Part shown: positions 62,259-64,000 of the stretch, piece by piece
How the letters are laid out: every line of letters starts with the position of its first letter
Position numbering within the stretch: position 1 is the stretch's first letter
Assembly: GCA_964588555.1 (NCBI GenBank)
Contig: CAZPPT010000005.1
Coordinates: 35,639-99,638, forward strand
Reading direction: 5' to 3'
DNA: 64,000 bases
From: JAGVWJ01 sp964588555
GTDB taxonomy: Archaea; Micrarchaeota; Micrarchaeia; Anstonellales; Bilamarchaeaceae
Notes under the pieces: model-generated
The model's input: the letters and a program-made list of their open reading frames with translations, nothing else
What the model was told of the DNA's origin: nothing
Database searches by the model: none
Program-made: the position numbers and the translations under genes

Positions 62259-62708
62259 ATGAAAAAAGGACAAGTTTCAACAGAATATCTTGTTATACTT
62301 GCAGTTGTGCTTGTTATAGCCCTTGCAGTCGTATATCTTGTAAGCCAAGGTTCAGGTACCGAATCAACAACCCTTGAAACCCAAAGCCACGCATATTGGC
62401 GGGGTGTGCAGCCGTTGGCACTGCTTGATTATTCCGTTTCAGGCACTGCCCTTACGCTTGAATTGCAAAATACTGGCGGCGGCGTTGTGACGCTTACTCA
62501 GATTTCAGGGACTGACATACCTGCCTCTGCAATGAATCTTCGGTTTGCCCCGGGTCAGACCCGGGTCATAAGTGCCACACTTAGTTCTTCCTGCGGCGCT
62601 ACGGGGACACAGTATATCTACGAAAACGTAAGCTTTACCTACAACATTGGTCAGATTACGGGCAAGACATTTGTCGGTGCAAAGCCATTGGCAGGTACTT
62701 GCTCATAA
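62259..62708 (+). CDS. Pilin-like protein with class III signal peptide, copy 2
   Basis: The second copy has the same length (149) and the same N-terminal 31 residues except one (Val to Ala at residue 23), then a diverged head, and the same ending, KPLAGTCS. The near-identical start and end suggest recent duplication or gene conversion. A third, decayed copy begins at its stop. A weak ribosome site (TATGGT) is upstream. Confidence 0.9.
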   Translation: MKKGQVSTEYLVILAVVLVIALAVVYLVSQGSGTESTTLETQSHAYWRGVQPLALLDYSVSGTALTLELQNTGGGVVTLTQISGTDIPASAMNLRFAPGQTRVISATLSSSCGATGTQYIYENVSFTYNIGQITGKTFVGAKPLAGTCS

Positions 62709-62977
62709 TGACATTGCGTGCGTAGGTTTCGTCAGAATGTCTTGTCATGCTTGTAGTTGCCCTTATACGCGCATTTCTGCTGCTAGTCTAAATTCTTATA
62801 CATATAGCACTACTTTTCAGGCAGGGCAGGTTCGCACAATGCCCATGACATTAATCGCAAGCTGCGGTACCGTTGGTACGCGCTATAGGTTCGATAACAT
62901 GCATTACATACAATACGGCCGTACTTACGGACAAGACATTTGTCGGCGGACGTCCCTTGGGCGCCGTATGTTCCTGA
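62708..62977 (+). pseudogene. Decayed third pilin copy
   Basis: The ATG overlaps the stop of copy 2. The reading frame aligns with the other pilins at GTTTCGTCAGAATGTCTTGTC (matching the QVSTEYLVI region), but a TAG lies at codon 6, most of the signal helix and head are deleted, and frames shift. Near the end it again matches (SCGTVGTRYRF, then in another frame KTFVGGRPLGAVCS and a stop). It is a broken relative, or a donor for gene conversion of the other copies. Confidence 0.8.
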
Positions 62978-63041
62978 CGTATTTCCATTCTACAAGCACG
63001 AATGCTGCGTGATTAAAAATGTATGTAAAAAACAAAAAACA

Positions 63042-63049
63042 TTTATATA
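63042..63049 (+). promoter_or_regulatory. TATA box for pyrG
   Basis: TTTATATAA is centred about 28 bases before the ATG at 63074, giving a leaderless transcript. Confidence 0.5.
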
Positions 63050-63073
63050 ACCTAGCGCTATATAACAATCCTT

Positions 63074-64000
63074 ATGTCTGATAAAAAAACTCGCTTTATA
63101 GTCGTAGCCGGGTCGATCATGAGCGGCCTTGGCAAAGGAATCGTAAGTGCATCGATCGCAAAACTTCTTTCTTCACGCGGGTACAGCGTCGTGCCGGTCA
63201 AGTTTGACGGCTACTTAAACGTCGATTGCGGTACCATGAACCCCTTTCGCCACGGTGAAGTGTTTGTGCTTGATGACGGTACTGAGGTTGATATGGATTT
63301 TGGGACGTATGAGCGGTTTTTGAATTTCTCCTTATCTGCAAGCTCAAGCATCACGGGCGGAAAACTGTTTAAGCGCATTATTGAAAAGGAACGAAGGGGC
63401 GAATATCTTGGGCGCGATGTCCAATTCGTCCCGCACCTGACTGATGAGATCAAGGGTTGGCTTTTGAATGTCGGAAAGGAGCGCAATGCGGATATCGTGA
63501 TCGTTGAGGTCGGCGGAACAATCGGCGACTTGGAAAACGGCTATTTCATCGAGGCCTTGCGCCAGCTCAATTTCGAAAAAGACCATTCGCTTTTTATTCA
63601 GCTTACGTATGTGCCGAGCCTTTCGCCGGGCGAACAGAAAACAAAGCCCACGCAGCAGGCAACGCGCCTCCTCCAGAGCATGGGGATACAGCCAGACATT
63701 ATTATCTGCAGGGAACATGAAAAACTTACTGATGAGGCACGAAAGAAAATCTCGCTCTACTGCAATGTGGAGGAACGCGCCGTGTTTGACGACCCCTCGC
63801 TTGATACAATCTACGAATTGCCCCTTCTCCTTGAAAAGCAGAATATATACGGCCTTATTGCTGAGAAGTTGAACCTTGATAAGAAGCGCGAGGCAGATCT
63901 TTCGCAATGGAAAAAGCTTGTAGAAAACATCAAAAACCCAAAACACCGGAGCCTTAAGATCGCAATTGTCGGGAAATATACTGCGGTAAAGGATGCGTAT
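63074..64000 (+). CDS. pyrG: CTP synthase, N-terminal part (cut by window edge)
   Basis: The open frame runs to the right edge (309 residues). It contains the synthetase domain: GSIMSGLGKGIVSASIA at about 13-29 (ATP/UTP loop), KFDGYLNVDCGTMNPFRHGE at about 44-63, DDGTEVDMDFGTYERFL and IVEVGGTIGDLE at about 143-154. The normally KIDPYLNVDAGTM stretch is changed here (FDG for IDP, C for A). The glutaminase domain is beyond the window. The enzyme makes CTP from UTP with ammonia from glutamine. Confidence 0.97.
   Translation, partial: MSDKKTRFIVVAGSIMSGLGKGIVSASIAKLLSSRGYSVVPVKFDGYLNVDCGTMNPFRHGEVFVLDDGTEVDMDFGTYERFLNFSLSASSSITGGKLFKRIIEKERRGEYLGRDVQFVPHLTDEIKGWLLNVGKERNADIVIVEVGGTIGDLENGYFIEALRQLNFEKDHSLFIQLTYVPSLSPGEQKTKPTQQATRLLQSMGIQPDIIICREHEKLTDEARKKISLYCNVEERAVFDDPSLDTIYELPLLLEKQNIYGLIAEKLNLDKKREADLSQWKKLVENIKNPKHRSLKIAIVGKYTAVKDAY

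Noticed and set aside
1..64000. CRISPR arrays, insertion sequences and rRNA genes
   Set aside because: No regularly spaced direct repeats, transposase genes or rRNA core sequence were seen on either strand.

Overview
The window is a gene-dense stretch of an archaeal chromosome. The archaeal markers are a SecF-SecD pair, archaeal-type PheS and PheT encoded apart, a class I CCA-adding enzyme, ADP-forming acetyl-CoA synthetase split into alpha and beta genes, a Hef-type helicase ending in a PCNA-interaction box, class III signal peptide pilins, a geranylgeranyl-reductase-family flavoprotein, and TATA boxes about 26 bases before many start codons (leaderless genes). Many small lipoproteins and single-pass surface proteins, compact spacing and a partial biosynthetic repertoire suggest a DPANN-like lineage, possibly Diapherotrites; that placement is inference. 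No rRNA, convincing tRNA, CRISPR array or insertion sequence was seen.

Layout. 1-5.8 kb: a PP2C phosphatase cut by the left edge, secF-secD, two overlapping HEAT-like genes and a lipoprotein. 5.8-14.8 kb: a ComEC-like hydrolase lipoprotein, a frameshifted cupredoxin lipoprotein, an unknown gene, purF-pheT, a 400-base structured gap, acdB-acdA and purQ. 14.8-22.2 kb: a site-2 protease, a JAMM-like protein translationally coupled to a 749-residue membrane protein, cca, a kinase-fold protein and a four-gene toxin-antitoxin operon ending in a 48-residue CPLC protein. 22.2-28.1 kb: a DUF2085 protein and a surface-glycoprotein operon that contains pheS. 28.2-35.4 kb: lipoproteins, a sugar dehydrogenase and a P-type-ATPase-like protein that has lost its catalytic motifs. 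35.4-35.8 kb: a hairpin-rich non-coding island. 35.8-44.6 kb: HAD phosphatase, ferredoxin, nitroreductase, a doubled Lrp/AsnC regulator, UvrD helicase, RNase HII, methyltransferase, PRC-barrel and a SecB-like protein. 44.6-56.8 kb: a CPA2 antiporter divergent from a 1290-residue coiled-coil surface protein, a Hef-like helicase, an MFS transporter, VapBC, a metallopeptidase and a geranylgeranyl reductase. 56.8-59.5 kb: an ArsR-type repressor divergent from an operon of small membrane proteins, one of them methionine-rich. 59.5-64 kb: a TATA-driven locus that is either a broken gene or a structured RNA, a phosphohexomutase, a cysteine-rich lipoprotein, two tandem pilins with a decayed third copy, and the start of CTP synthase.

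Themes. The pathways seen are de novo purine synthesis (PurF, PurQ), pyrimidine nucleotides (PyrG), acetate/ATP formation (AcdAB), Phe-tRNA charging and CCA addition, protein export (SecDF) and an elaborate cell surface. The most unusual items are the catalytically dead P-type ATPase homologue, the toxin-antitoxin operon with extra small genes, the methionine-rich membrane operon, the decayed pilin, and three intergenic islands with strong secondary structure.
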